The notes: generated from the sequence alone by a model not told the origin. Positions 49,748 to 63,995 are shown, counted from the first letter of the stretch. The stretch: 64,000 nt of DNA from Paragordius varius (GCA_964247055.1 OZ176051.1:6510001-6574000), one strand, 5' to 3'. Made by a program: numbers and translations.

Positions 49748-52700
49748 CCATCTCCATCATCAGAATTGAACATCGCCATTGCTACAATGGACCTTTTAAA
49801 GATAAAAACATAAATATAATAATTTATAATAATATTTTATTTATCTAAAAAACTGATGTTGGCTTTCAAATAACATACATAAACTGAGGAAGCTTGCTAA
49901 CTTATAGAATTGCAGTCTATGCAAAAAAAATTATTCTCTTTTTGCACTTTTATATCAATTCTTTTATATTCTATCGATTCCCATATTATCAGATAAAATA
50001 TATATAACTTGTTGAAATAAAGTTCCAATTGTTGTGCCAAATATTCACGAGGGCAAAATGCATGTCCAGCAATGCGTAAATGGGAGAAATGGTTTAAAGC
50101 CGTACACAGTTCCGTAAGCGCAGTGTATTGAATATCAAGTCTAATTAAATATAGTGATGAATGGTTTTTAATAAACGGTCCGAACATAAATAGACATATA
50201 ATACAGTATAAATTGATATTATATATGCATACATCACGCAAATATTAAAAGACAAATTTAAGAACAGCCATATTTTTAAAATCCTGAATTTATTGAACAA
50301 ACTTAACGATTTGGGCTTCAAAACAAGGAATAGAGATAATATATTATTAATAAAAATTATATTCAAAATTTCGTTAAAAGTATATGTAGGAAAAATCAAG
50401 GTCTAAAAAGTATAATGGTCGCAATTCATTTAAGGTAAACGACGTTAATTAACACACCTGAATGTAAATGTATGCTGTAAACTAATTTAAATCAAAATTT
50501 AACCGAAAATTTTTATAATAATTTTTAAAACATTTAATTTTTGGACTTAAATTTGGGTAAAGCTTAAAATCAGACAATTTGGTTCGAAATTCGCAACAAA
50601 CATAAATTCATCTTTAAGTATACAATTTGGTCATATATATTAGTACTAAACTTTCAAAAACTATCGAGCCAAATAATTTTTGTATTATCGATGATTGCTT
50701 TTTTAAAATTAATACATATATTTATTGTAAATATAATGACTCTTACACATTGAGTTGTTCCCTATGTTTTCTATAACTCTCGCTTCCAGGTATGATGGAT
50801 GCACTAACTTTACCATCTCCTTTCAACAGTTTCGTATCAGTCGGGTAATTAAAAGTTTTTTTACCCAGCGTTCCAGTAGAATATGGTTTCAACAATATAT
50901 TTTTACCATTATTATCCTTGTTATTATTTGGAAGTCCTCTCAAGCAATTTATTTTATCAATCCCAAAAGTTGATTGGTAAATGTGAAATGCATTTTTCGG
51001 TAATGTCTATCATATTATTTGATTTATACTTTTTATAATAAATAATATTTTTAAATGTGATGATATAATTTGCACAGGCATTTTTTAATATAAATCAGTA
51101 AAATGGTTTTATTCCAATCAAATAAATTGATGTTTGTGTGTGGTTTTTAACCTAAACTTTACAAAAATCAAATATATATTTTAATATGCAACATTTTAAT
51201 TGTGCATAATAATAAAACAAATTTTGAATTATTAATAAATTTGTATAAAAATAAATTTTTCCCCTTATTTTATTCAAATAAGGCAAACCTGTTCATTCAT
51301 TAAACAATAATCTTCACAAATGTAGGCAATTAGAGTCCGTATTTCTCTGGCGATTTCCTCCAAAAATATGTTTGCCATTGTTAAACTTCGTTCCTCAATC
51401 ACACATCTCTATAAGAGTATTTTATTTATTGGATTATATTTACATTATTTATATATATGCTTATTATTTTAATCTCATTTTAATTTAAATTTTGCACTTT
51501 TTAAGGCGTAATATATATTATTTATAAACAAATCGTTTATAAATAGTGTCTAAATTAATCGTGAGAAGGATTTGTTTATCGCTAAAAATAACGTCTTGAT
51601 TACAATAAAAATTAGAAACTAATGATTATAAAATAATTTTAAGTATTGATAAAGTTGCAGTCAAGTGCTGATGATAGAATTTTAAAACGATTAATTATAT
51701 CAAACTATAAGAAAGTTACAATAACATAATAAAAACCAAAAATTTCACTTATTTTTTGCTTTATATTTTAGGATTTTAACAATTAATAAAGAATATGTAC
51801 AAAAAATATTTTTTAGCCAATTTTAAATATTTCAATCAACTAAAACAAATGTAAAAACTTCTTACCTCTTCGGGGCACATACTATTTGTATCATTCCTAT
51901 TATCGCATGCATAAACGAACTGCGCGCACAAAGCCGGAAAAGCTATGGTAAAACGCATTTGGGGTGGAAACTCTAGACCAGCTCGGAAATGTTCTTCAAA
52001 AAGGACAGGATAAAAGCTAAAAAAATTGAAATATGAAGGAAAAATAGCAAAAATTTAACGTTGGTAAATAATTAGAGTTGATTAGAGTAAGATTTTTTTT
52101 CAAGAGTTGTAAAAAGATATTGAAATTCTAATTGTTAAGGGACTATAAACTATTTAAAGTGCTTTTATGTAAACATAATTTTGATATGCGATATAAATAT
52201 CAATGATCATAATAGTATAATTTTCGGTTTATATTTGGCATTAAATTTTTTATGAAAATATTTAGTTAGAAAATAATTAAATGAGAAATAGTCACAAATA
52301 AATATATTTTAATAATTTTTGTTTGATCAAAACGTAACTATTTTGTCCAAATACTTATAAATATTCTTAAAAAATATTAACCATGGTTAATTTCTTCAAC
52401 TTTTTATAAAATTACCATTTAGCCCATCAAATTTACAAACAGATTATTTATTATAAAATGCAGCATTTCCACCTTAAAGCATGATAAAATAAATTTTTCA
52501 AGATGAAAAACTTTAATTTATTCAAATCTCAAAAATTATAAAACTCACCAAAGAACAGAAAGATCTCCGGCGTCCAGCAATAAAGGTAGCCTTGTATCCC
52601 AAAACACGATATTGCTTTTACTATCTCGCTCAACATATAATTCATTATCAATAATTGGGCCACCACGCATTAATAGGGTTGACGTTCTCCTAGGTCCATT

Positions 52701-55700
52701 ATGTTGTTGGTTTTCAGTTGACAAATCCTGGAAAAAAAAAAGATTATTACACAGTAAAAATTAAATAAAATTATGATGAAAAGAAGATCAAAAAAACATA
52801 AAATATTAAATAAAGATTATAAGGTTAATTTTCATTAATATAATCTATAAAAACAATATAAAAACATAGAAAGAGACAAAATAAACTAATGTATTGCAAT
52901 TTTTTGATAAAAAAATATATTTAATGCCTATACATAACCTATATACTGAAATATTCTACCAATAAGAAACTCCATCGTAATCACAAAAGTTATATAAAAA
53001 ACAACAGTTTTTCTGTAAAAAAGTCCCGTCCTATAATTTTATGTACTTTTTTTACTTTTAATCAATATTAACAATATTTTTACCGTGTTATGATTGGTAG
53101 TGGTTCCATAAAAGTTGGTATTATTATTAATATTATTGAAAGTGCCATGCATTTCCGAACCCAAAACACTTGATAAAGTATAAGCCGGAATAGGTGTCGT
53201 TTGTAAACCAGTCAGAGTTCTGAAATGAAACATTATTGTATTCATGTGTTGAATTAATTGGATAAATTGATTGAAAAGTTGCAGTCCAACATTACATTTT
53301 TCAGTTGAGGTATTATTTGCGTTGAAAGCGTGTTTGCTTATAATTGTTGACATTAAAGATAAAGAGTGGTTGATACCATTACGATGATTATCTTTCAAAT
53401 GAGAACCGAGAGATGATTTGTAATAATCGAAATTCGAACTAGTCGTCACCATACCAGATAAGTTTAAACTTAGACACTAAATTTTAAACATAAATGACAA
53501 AATATAGGAAGAATAAAAAAATTATAGAGTTTCTTTTTGCCCTTTTAGTCATAAATGGTAGGCAATAATTGTATTATCTAAGATCATAAAGTTTCAAACT
53601 CCTCACATTGTTGTAAAAAGTTTGGATCTAAAATCTGACTTACAATTTTATGAAGAAATTCATAATATTTTTACAAATAAATTTACCATTTATAAAAATT
53701 AATCACTCACCTGTAAACGAATCCAATCAAGTTTACATCCTTCTATGGCAGCAAACACATTCAAATCGGCCATATTCAAACTGTTTTTATTTATTATATT
53801 CCCGACAAAGTTATTATTGTTACTACTGTATTGACTATTTCGATCTGAGGATTTATTTGGATGATTACTAGCCAATTGATTTATTCCATCTCCTTTTATA
53901 CTGCCATTACCATTATTGTGATTGCTTCGTCCACAGTGTAAGGAATTACGAAATGCCGTACTTGTCTTGAAATGAATACTTTCAGAATTATAATACATTA
54001 ATGGATGTACCATACTAAAACAAAACAAAATATAATTTATAGTTAAATTTTTTGGTGGAAAATGAAATAAAAAAAGTAAAGGGAAAGAAAATAAACTTTA
54101 TTATTATATCAAAATATTCTTAGTTGATTATCAAACCAATTAAATTTCAATTTGTCAAAAATTATTATTTTATATAGCTAATAATAGAATTAAAAGGTGA
54201 TATATATATATATATATGTATTAGAAATTAGACTTTTTATAAAAAAATATAAGATTTTCAACAAGTAAATGGAAATATTTTAGATAATTTAGGCATTGAT
54301 TGTGGAAAGTGCCGATGTTTCAAAAAAAACCAAGTAAAATAAATATTTGTTTACTCTAAAAAAGGTTATAAAATACTTCATAATTTGTTCATCTTTTTCC
54401 ATATTATTATTATGATTATTAGACTGATCTGTGATTAAACCATTTTGAGCGTTAGGCGTAGAATTTGAATTTAAAGATTCGCAAATATTAGTCATTAAAT
54501 TTAGGGGTGGTTTCCAGCTTACATCAATATTGTACACATCTTTAGTTAGCACATTCAACAATGAATCAAATATGGTGGTTTCATATGAATTACACAATGA
54601 TTGAATATTCTAATGTGTATGTGATAAAAAAATATTATTTGACACTAAAGAGCTAATAATTGTTTAAAACAGGGTGTTCACAACAAAAATATTTTTGGGA
54701 CTACTTTAATAACTTTTTTGGTTATTTTGAGCCGAATGTTGGAAGATATATCTTGTAAAAATGTAATGGTAAATTTTTTTTGGATTGAAATCCATTTTTT
54801 TTATTTTTTTTAACATTTTTAAAAGTACTTTAGAACACCAAAAAAAGCATGTTGGACATCCGTTTAAAATAATAATTATAATTTTGGAAAAGTTAAATTT
54901 TTTGCAAAAAAAATGTAAAAAAGAGACCTTATACAAGCTAGCAAATAGGGCTGCATCATAACCGGATAAATATTCGGCAAAATAGCGTTGAACCAATCTC
55001 TTGTGATTTAATACCAATCCTATGTATGTCATAAAATAGTATATTAGCATTAAAAAAATGAATAAAAAATTCATTTTTTTTAAAATTTACAGGCAGGCAT
55101 CGAATTATTTTGATTAGAAATACAAATAAAGGAAAAATAGAGATGTAAGTCTCAGAAAAATTGACAATGTGTACTTTTCTTTACATCTCCTAAAGAAATT
55201 CATTTATGATTCAATATAAAAACAATATTAAGCTTGGTATACTTTAAAAAATAAATTTACTAAAAAATACATTCTTCTGTTTTTTAAATACTAAAATGGT
55301 TCGATTCCATTTTTACTGATATATATGAATAACAATAAGCGAAAAAATTAGAATCCAAATTAAAATTAAAATATTCTAAACGTAATACCTTTTAATTCTT
55401 CCATGCAAAAAAGTAATTCCGGCAATATCCTACCTTGATAATCTTCGCGACAAACTTTTTTATGACAGGAATTGAGCCAAGAGGATACATTACTGTTTAC
55501 CCATGGATTTACTGTTACATTGCTTTTTATTGTTAATATTGAGAAATTTTATTTAAGTATTTGGAAATATATTTTAAGGCTTAAACCAGTAATAATTTCA
55601 TTTTAGAACCAATAAACCAAATTCATTATAATTTATACATTTAGTTCCAAAAAAACTCAATGCACTAAAGATATTGAAACACCCAGAGTTAAAGATCCAG

Positions 55701-57390
55701 ACAGCAAAATTTTCTACCATTCGAGTATTTTGCATTTTCTGATTTTTGATATCATTACAGTAAATCGGAATAGATTACTTTACCTAAGATTTTTTTCTAA
55801 TTTGATTTTTTATATTTATGCTTCCTCTTTATCAAAATTTAACTAAAAATAGGTTCCTTTAATATATATGCCGATTTGTAACGTATTATTTGAAGAGTAA
55901 TTAAAAATCTAAAAATGCATACTAATATGTTTTACATCGATAGTTAATAAAGAAATTAGTATTTGATAAACCCGCAAAGCGAGAGCGAATTTCTAAATTA
56001 ATATATTTATAAAACTATAGATGCCGATTAATGTCTAAAGATAACATAAAAATTTTTTTAATAAAAACACATATTTATTTTTTATGTCGTTTATAACATC
56101 CATTTTTTAATTTTTAGTTTTTAAATTTAAAGATTTTTTAAAATTTTATAGTAATGTAACTCTAATAATTATATTAAAATAATTTATATGATTATTAACT
56201 TAGTTTATTGGTTTTAACTTATTTATGGGTTGATTTGACAATGTATATCCAAATAACCTTTTAATTAGATTGATTCAAATGACTAACTACCATTCAAAAG
56301 ATCCAATTTTTTCACTCTTTGGAATGCTATTTATGAACTTTAATTAATAATTTTTAATTTACAGGAAGCACTTAACAATAGTCAAAATATGTTGTCTAGT
56401 ATAAATTATTTCATAAAAGCTGCATTTATAAAAATAAAATAAAGCGTTTAAATATTATTATATTTTACCAATCAAGGTAGATAAATTCTTAATTAAATTT
56501 CAAATATAAGCAAACATCCTATTATTGTTTATGCATTTTTAAATTCAATTAGAAACTTTTAAATGTATCTTAATAACATTCTGAGTGGGTAATTAATCTT
56601 AAAATAAAAAAGAAATTATAAAATAAAAAAAAATCCAATAAAAACGCATATTCATCAAATAAATGTCATATATATATTTATATATATATAAACTTTAATC
56701 CTTGGCATGTATAATGGTTTAAAGTAGGTGACCAAAAATAAATGATATTAAATGGTGTAGGAGGACATAACAACATTCCGTTAGAAACTACACTTCCCAT
56801 ATTATTTGGTGCTACGCTAAAATTTGGATTATTTTGATTTCCAGTATTGGAATTTAGCGAGGCAGTAAGACCCCCATTAAAATTTGTTCCATAACTGCTG
56901 TTGTTGTTTTTGAGTGAAGGGAATAGAAAATTATTTTCTCCACTCAGCATTGTATTATTACCAGCCCCAGAGGTGGTATTTGAACTACCAAAATATTTGG
57001 CAATATAATCTTGATGTCGAATAAGGTAACGAATTTCATCCCTTGCCCATGATATGGCCATAAAAACGTATGGGCACTGTGTTGATATATAATGTATAAA
57101 AAATATAATTTGGTTTAGATAATTTGTGTTTTTTTATTTATAAATATATATATTTATTAAATTAATTTAAGAAAATTAAAGCTAAAATGATTTATTGGAT
57201 CCTGGGGTAAATTTATATATATATATATATATATAATTAATGGCTAAAAGGATAAAATTTATAAAATATCAATATTTATCAAAAAAGATTATAGATAATC
57301 AAGCAAATACCAAAAAAATCTAAAACATTTTATTTTGCTAAAATATGAATAATAAATTCTATTCTAAATTAAGATTTTTTCAATCTTATA

Positions 57391-57423
<33 letters not shown>

Positions 57424-59904
57424 CTTTGGGGCCTAGTAAGGCAGGTTGATCGGTAAATACTTGTATAAGTTCTTTAAGAGCAACACGTAAGTATTTGCGT
57501 TTTTCTCGTCGAATTTTGACTCTATATGTCAGTTAAATAATAGTTTAATTTTAAAAAATATTTGTTCTATCAACGAAAATAAAATTTTTTCAAAAAATAA
57601 AATAAAATTACGTTTCATTTAGCGCGATGGACAGACATTCCTTGACTTCAGTTATCCGTTTTCCAAAACTAAAAACATTTGTATATTATTATACGCAAAA
57701 AGCAATAAGCAATATTATTTTATATGTTTGGTGGAGAAAATAAATATAATTTTTTTATTATAACTCACTCTTTTAATTCATATAAATAATTATATACCAA
57801 ATTATTCATATGAATAGTACATATAGCCAAGCAAACAATCATATTTTAATCAAAAAATAAATCTTTTAATTTAAAAAAAACTTTTTCAAATAAAATATTT
57901 TGAACTGCAAGTATACTAATGGGAAACTAAATGCCATAATGTTGGCATAATCACCCTTTTTATAATGAAATTTATATTTTCTTATTCAATTCAACTATTC
58001 ATTTTAATATTATTCTACAAATATAAAAATGAAACAAATATTAATTTTCTAACATTTGGCTCCTTATAGAGACTCTGAAAAAAAACTAGTAAACGCCGTT
58101 TATTTTAAAAAGGGGTGTCAGACCCAATGTTCTCTAGAAACAATACTTTTTAAACCATTAGTAATATACTCAATTCGAATAAATAGCTAAATTAATTTTG
58201 GTAAAAGATAATAGACTTTTTTGACCATCAAAAAATTTAAGATGATAAACTGCAGGTATTGTACCTAGTTTTAAAAAAAACCAAATAAATCTTTGACAAA
58301 AGTTATATAGTTAAAACATTTGAACCGCAATATAAAACTCTACCACCAAACAACTCCTAAATAACTAGCTTAAAGCTTTTGCAAATCAAAAAAAATGAAA
58401 TACCCCTTTTGCCCATCAAAGTGTTGAAAGATGAGAGGATAAATATTTAAACATTCATCTCGAAACAGTGAAATAACTACATTGTTACGCAATCCCAGCA
58501 TCCAAAGATCCCACCAAGGATTATTACTTAATGTATTGTTGTTGCTTCCTTGATTATTTTCTCCGTATAATGCAGTATTGAGCGCACTTAAAGACTGGCC
58601 TAAAATATTTGAATTGATTATAAAATTAAAATAAATATAAAGCAAAAAATTATAAATTATATACGACATTAATAGATTCACCTGAAATATTTAATAGTTT
58701 TGAGTAAAAAAGAATCTAAATATAAATTTTTATAAATTAATTAAAATTAGTATAAAAATTAAAATGTAAAATGCCACAATAGAGATTAACCTAAAATAAT
58801 TAATAATTTATCGAAACGCTTAATTAAGATATACAAATACATTGTTGTATATGGCTATGGGTATCATCTTTTAATATACAGTATGCATTTTAATGATTGC
58901 TTATTTATAGTAGGGTCACAGTAGTGTATCGAAAAAAAGAAAGAATCAACATTTTAGCTTTTTTCATATCACTAATGTAATTGCCCAACTATAGTGTGTA
59001 TTAAGGAACCATTAAAATGCATAATATTTGCAGAAAATATATATCGAATGAGTAAAATTTTTATAATTTATCCATCTAATTATAGGGCATGAGGGTTAAA
59101 TGGTGATTGTTTGTCTATATTCTGTGAGTGATAGAACCTTTAGATATATTTGAACTAAAACTTAAATATTAAATACAGTAATAATTATGCTTAATATATT
59201 CAAAGTACAAAAGTAAATAATTGGGACGATTATGCAATGCATATGACCAAAATCTATAATTTATTAAATTTTAATGTAATAAATATTTAATTCCATATTT
59301 TAAATATGTCTTGAAAAAAAGGTTGTAATATAAATATATATATTTTAAAAAACGATAATCAATATCTACGTAGAAAGGATATTTTTTTAACTCAAACTTA
59401 AATTAAATAATTTATATCAAAACTTTTTTTGCAAAAATCTCACCAATTTTCCAACCCTCAGGGAAATAATTATTATTAAGAATTGCTGGTTGACAAACTA
59501 ACCCAATCATTAAAATCCACTGTTCCAAAGTTTCTAATGGCAGATATTCACATTGAATCTACAATGCAAATAACACTCAAATATTAATAAATGAACATAG
59601 ATATTTTAAATTTCGAATATGATTTTACAGTATGCATTTTAATGGCTGCTTATATCACACTATCGTAGGGCGATTTGCAACACAGTAGTATATGGGAAAA
59701 ACAACAAAATGTTGAATTTAGAATTATTTCCTTCCATACAATACTGGGTTGCGAATCGCCCTACTATAGTGTAAAATAAGCAACCATTAAAATGCATACT
59801 GTGAAATCACCATGTGATTTTATTTAATCATAATTAAGGTTGTGGTAGTCTTGAAAATCATCTATAGTTTTTACATTTCATACTTATTAATATTTAATAA
59901 AAAA

Positions 59905-59970
<66 letters not shown>

Positions 59971-62900
59971 TTAAAATTCACCCTCGAACAATAATTCACC
60001 CTAAAAATAAATTATGTGTTTTCGAACTAATATAACTCGGTATTAATATGAAATATATCTTTATGGCATAGTTTATTATTTTTTATGTATCATTTTAATT
60101 TAAAACAAAATTTTATTTTTTAGAAAAATATTTGAAAATATAGGTCATTTTTAATTTAAAAAAAAATATAATTTTTTGAGGGTGAATTTGAATTGTTTAA
60201 GGGTAAATTTGAATTGTAATATTACCGTAAAAGATGTTACAGGACTTTGGAGTGTTTTGAGTTGTGTTGAATCATTACGCATTAAATGTTCATTGGTAGT
60301 GGATATAAGGTTACCTCCACCCAGTGTAACATTGCAATTCTGAGCATTTGCTATGATACTTAATGCATTAGCGTTTCTCCACTCCTTTGTATTAATAAAA
60401 AATTAATTAAAGCGTTTAAAATTGTTATTCCCCGTAAAAAGTTAAAATTGAAATTGTATTAAATTATTAAAAATTACAAATATAAAATTTATTGAAGAAA
60501 CCATAAGGACAGAAAATGACGATTTTTTCGAGAAAATTAACATTTGATGACCTTACAACTACTATCATGTAAGATAAATTCAAAAATTTTAAGCTTTTAA
60601 GCGCATTACTTAAAGGGTTAATAAAAAATTTAAATCGCCAATATAACTGGTATATTAGGTATTGTAATCAGAAAATAATTTAATTGAATGGGAATAATAT
60701 ATATATATATATATATATATATCAAGAAAAGATTAATTTTATCAGCTGTTTATTTTAATTTTTGGCCTTTTTCCCAAATTTCAAAACTTAAAAACGGTAA
60801 AAAATATACTTTTATATAATTTTGTAATTATTCATTAGCAAAAATACATTTTAAAATAAAATAAAAAATTTTAATTTCGGAGGCATCCAGTGATGCAAAT
60901 TAAATAAAAAAAATATAAATAAATAAATACTTGGGCAGTCACATTTCTTCTCAAAAATAAATCAACTAAACTTTCCAATTGTATGACAGTGTTATCTTTT
61001 GTATCATTGAGACCACTAATAATTTGAGTGTATAATTAATTAACAATTAAAAGCATTAAAATTTTACAAAAAAACATCAGTAGAATTTGTTTAAGAAAGA
61101 TTTTGATACTAAAGAACGAAAATTAAAAAATAATTCATTTTATTATTTGGATAATGCCATAAATCTTTTTCTATGCCAAATATACTAATTAATTTATTTT
61201 ATAATATAGGGAAAGTGTACATAAAAACCATAAACTCAATTTTCAGAATGTTTATTTCAAAATCAATAATTCTCATATATTTCACATATAAAGTACTTTC
61301 CTAAAGGTGTAAGAACATAGCTAATTAAATGGTTTTATATTAACATTATTAACTTAATTGTTGTAACATAAAAATAATTTTATAATTGGTGTTTATATAA
61401 AGTCTTACATTTTTAGATCGGCAAAAAACTAGGAAAGTTTAATTTGGTTTATGCTATAATTTTATGAAAAACCATTTTGGATTTTGTTTTTATTAAATTA
61501 AAAGGCTGCATTGGAATTATTGAGATGAGATGGGTAGTCTAACTAGCATGTTTCATATATGTTCAATCTATGGCCTATAAGTGTCAGGGTTACAAATTTA
61601 CATGTTTTTTAAATGCTTTTTCCCACTCGGTGAGCTATTTTATTTCAACAAATTTTATTAAATAATTTATTAAATACGCGTGGTTATGTTGAGTTTATGC
61701 CTACTGATATCAAAGGATGTCTACTAGGGCCTAAACTTGGTCTGATTTTTCATCTAATATTATTTACTCTCTTGTATTGAAAATTACCTTCGGGTTACAG
61801 TAAGCCCTATCAGAATCGATACCAAGAAAAATAATTATAGAATTATTATGGTACAACAATGTAAACGAATATACAATTTTTCAAAATATTTGTTTTATAA
61901 TATTTTATATAAATATTATTTCTTTTGTGTTTAGTTAATCCGGTGAAAAAGATATAACGATGTATCAAAAATTTTATATATATTTATTTTAATTTAATGA
62001 TTTTACGAGACTTGCATTATCATTACATAAAATATTCGTTCTCGTTGACAATATTAAATATATAATGTTATTATATAAAAACTCAATTAGTGTTTTCTTA
62101 CACCTAAAGACAAATCAGAAAATTTAGTATTAATACCAGTTTACACCATGGTTCAGTCTTAAGCTCACTACTTTTCATAACTAAAATAGATTTTACAAAA
62201 CATATATTAGAGAAACAATACCATACTTAAACTATCTCGTCTAGGCCACAAATCCCTTATAAGGTTAAATCAACTACAATAATATGGTGCAAAAATCAAT
62301 AATACAAACCAAACCAGAATCTTAACAGGCAATAATTATATACCTTCCAAGTTTTAAAGTTCAGTGTGCGCAACAGAGGTGAAACTAAACCCAATCACAT
62401 GTACGAAATATGCAAGAATTCTTCAAAAAATACTTTAATATAAAAGAAAAACTATTGACGAAGGGGTTTCATATATCGTTTATAATTTCAGTTAATATAT
62501 ATTACTTTCAATTTTTTCTATTGAATTTTCGTTTATCATTATCTTACGCATTTAACAACTGTTATTACATAACATAATCAATTCGTGATTTACATTACAA
62601 AATTAATTTCAATTACAAACTATGTATTCATTAATACTATCGTTCAAAAATGGATATTAAATATATGATAAAAATAACCCAAAAAATGTATGTATAAATT
62701 CCTTTACTTGATATGATTGTCAAATCCTTGTTGTCCCAGCGGGAGTGAAGATGTGTTTGCGAAAAAAGTTTGTAGAATAGTTTTACTGTGTGGATGTAAT
62801 TCCTCTTGCAACTTTCGTAAAGCAAGCATACAATCTCCATTAACTCCGCCATATTCATGGATGATTTGAGCTAATCTGTGGTATTTGTTTAGTGCCGATG

Positions 62901-63995
62901 GTCCCATCTCATCTAATTCGTCTGAGGAAGTAAAAAATTATTTTGAGACAATAATATTGATTATAGATAAAAGAAAGGAGGGGTCTTTTATTTGGTTGAT
63001 ATCCAAAAAAACATAAATCATTTATACACTCCAAATTCTAAAGTTTAAAGTGTACCTTTGTTTTACGAAAATCATAATTGATTTGTTATAAATTTGACAA
63101 CAAATTCTTCAAAACTCTATTGAAATTTACATTATGATGATAGCTTCGGTTTTTTGAAAAAACGGCAAATATTTTGGACTAAATTCCCAAATAAATTTTA
63201 TAAACATTTATATCAAATTCTCATAATTAAATTAAGTGGGTTATCGTTTCAAATTGCAATCTCATCAAGCAAATTGAAAATTTTAGAATAAATAAAATGA
63301 AATTCGTCGGCCTTACGAATCCCTTTATATAAAATTAAATAAAATAGCAGTAATGCAATATACTTTCTCAGAATTGTATTATTATTATAAAAACTATTAT
63401 TATATTAGTGAAAATATGGAAAAGCGATTAACTCTAATATAGGGAAAAAACCAACATGTGGTTGCAATTAAACATGTTACTTACTATATCTTTTAAAATC
63501 AAATTTATTGAGTTAATTATGGGCTAGCATTTTGAACCATACGCTACTGTAATCATATATTTATATTAAAATCGTAAAAACTTGATGTAAAAAGAGAAGA
63601 AACTGCATATTTAAATACTAATAATAGTATTGAAATTTATTTTGAGTAAAAATCGGAAACAATAAAAAAACTAAAAACAATATATGTTTCGATTTGTATG
63701 GACATTCATTTTTATATCAAGATAAATAAGAATTTTATAAAATTATACCAATAAATGAATGATCGCCCCTATCATTTAAGCAACGGAGTGCAGAAGGTTG
63801 AGGTCTTCTATGTTGAATTGTATTAGTCGAACCATAAATAGAACAAATATCATTTTGTATCAGAGCTAATTCCCGAGCAATGTGATAACAAGCAAGCAGA
63901 CATTTTTTATCTTGAATCGAAACGATTAGGAAAACCAGCGAACAATAGGTATAAATTAGATCCAGGTACAAACGAGTTAAATCAAATGTTAGAGC
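44994..63995 (-). CDS. NCKAP1: NCK-associated protein 1 (WAVE complex subunit), N-terminus off window
   Basis: Thirty-two consistent exons: 63995-63749, 62921-62708, 61015-60931, 60384-60226, 59558-59444, 58599-58404, 57668-57612, 57521-57425, 57076-56694, 55492-55389, 55019-54928, 54609-54377, 54014-53711, 53476-53084, 52727-52549, 52016-51866, 51408-51289, 51006-50747, 50140-50009, 49792-49749, 49619-49533, 49157-49064, 48727-48504, 47735-47638, 47078-46988, 46917-46835, 46729-46649, 46572-46491, 46397-46170, 45582-45470, 45317-45225, 45107-44994. They encode 1650 residues. Landmarks along the HEM family: [180 protein letters not shown]. Known role: core subunit of the WAVE regulatory complex that links Rac to Arp2/3 actin assembly. 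Human NCKAP1 has 1128 residues; the excess is Asn/Ser-rich insertions. About 130 N-terminal residues are off the right edge. The 1.7-kb intron 61016-62707 holds nothing recognisable. Confidence 0.95.
45922..46150. mobile_element. hAT-like MITE, second copy
   Basis: 229 bp in an NCKAP1 intron, 20 bp from an exon. Left CAGGAGTCAACATGGGGCC; right end, reverse complement CAGGGTCGCTATGACAAAT. Flanking octamers GTTTAGAG and GATTAGAT agree at 6 of 8 positions, consistent with an aged 8-bp duplication. It shares ATATGGGCA near its end with the 27277 copy. Confidence 0.7.
47335..47615. mobile_element. MITE family C, copy 3
   Basis: NCKAP1 intron, ending about 23 bp from the splice donor of exon 47735-47638. 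The left terminus TACCATTTACAATTCAAATT then CACCC is followed by two further CACC repeats. The right arm repeats GGGTGAATTTGAATTGTTC in inverse. Each arm is itself a short array of an 18-20 bp unit. Confidence 0.85.
49402..49431. repeat. (TA)n microsatellite
   Basis: TA dinucleotide run in an NCKAP1 intron. Confidence 0.8.
49709..49748. repeat. (TA)n microsatellite at a 5' splice site
   Basis: The run starts as the donor GTATATAT of the NCKAP1 exon 49792-49749 (minus strand) and is interrupted once. Confidence 0.85.
57396..57424. repeat. (TA)n microsatellite at a 5' splice site
   Basis: On the minus strand the donor of NCKAP1 exon 57521-57425 reads GTATATATAT and continues as a TA run for nearly 30 bp. 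Confidence 0.85.
58879..59025. mobile_element. MITE family B, copy 1
   Basis: NCKAP1 intron. Left CAGTATGCATTTTAATGATT and right ACCATTAAAATGCATAATA are inverted, with inner arms TAGTAGGGTCACAGTAGTGT and its inverse. A TA precedes the left end. The short palindrome has no coding capacity. Confidence 0.75.
59628..59801. mobile_element. MITE family B, copy 2 (near palindrome)
   Basis: 174 bp in the next NCKAP1 intron. The left arm CAGTATGCATTTTAATGGCT continues TGCTTATATCACACTATCGT. The right arm, reverse complement, reads CAGTATGCATTTTAATGGTT then TGCTTATTTTACACTATAGT. The arms pair imperfectly over about 70 bp each, so a transcript would form a long hairpin. Confidence 0.85.
59909..59967. 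repeat. (TA)n microsatellite
   Basis: The longest TA run in the window, about 58 bp, immediately left of MITE family C copy 4. Confidence 0.9.
59969..60220. mobile_element. MITE family C, copy 4
   Basis: NCKAP1 intron. Left AAAATTCACCCTCGAACAAT then AATTCACCC; right GAGGGTGAATTTGAATTG then AAGGGTAAATTTGAATTG. It ends only about 5 bp from the splice donor of exon 60384-60226. Confidence 0.85.

Noticed and set aside
52000-52600. Initial idea that the 45-64 kb gene is an exportin
   Set aside because: Exon-by-exon reading matches the HEM/NCKAP1 family instead ([46 protein letters not shown]).
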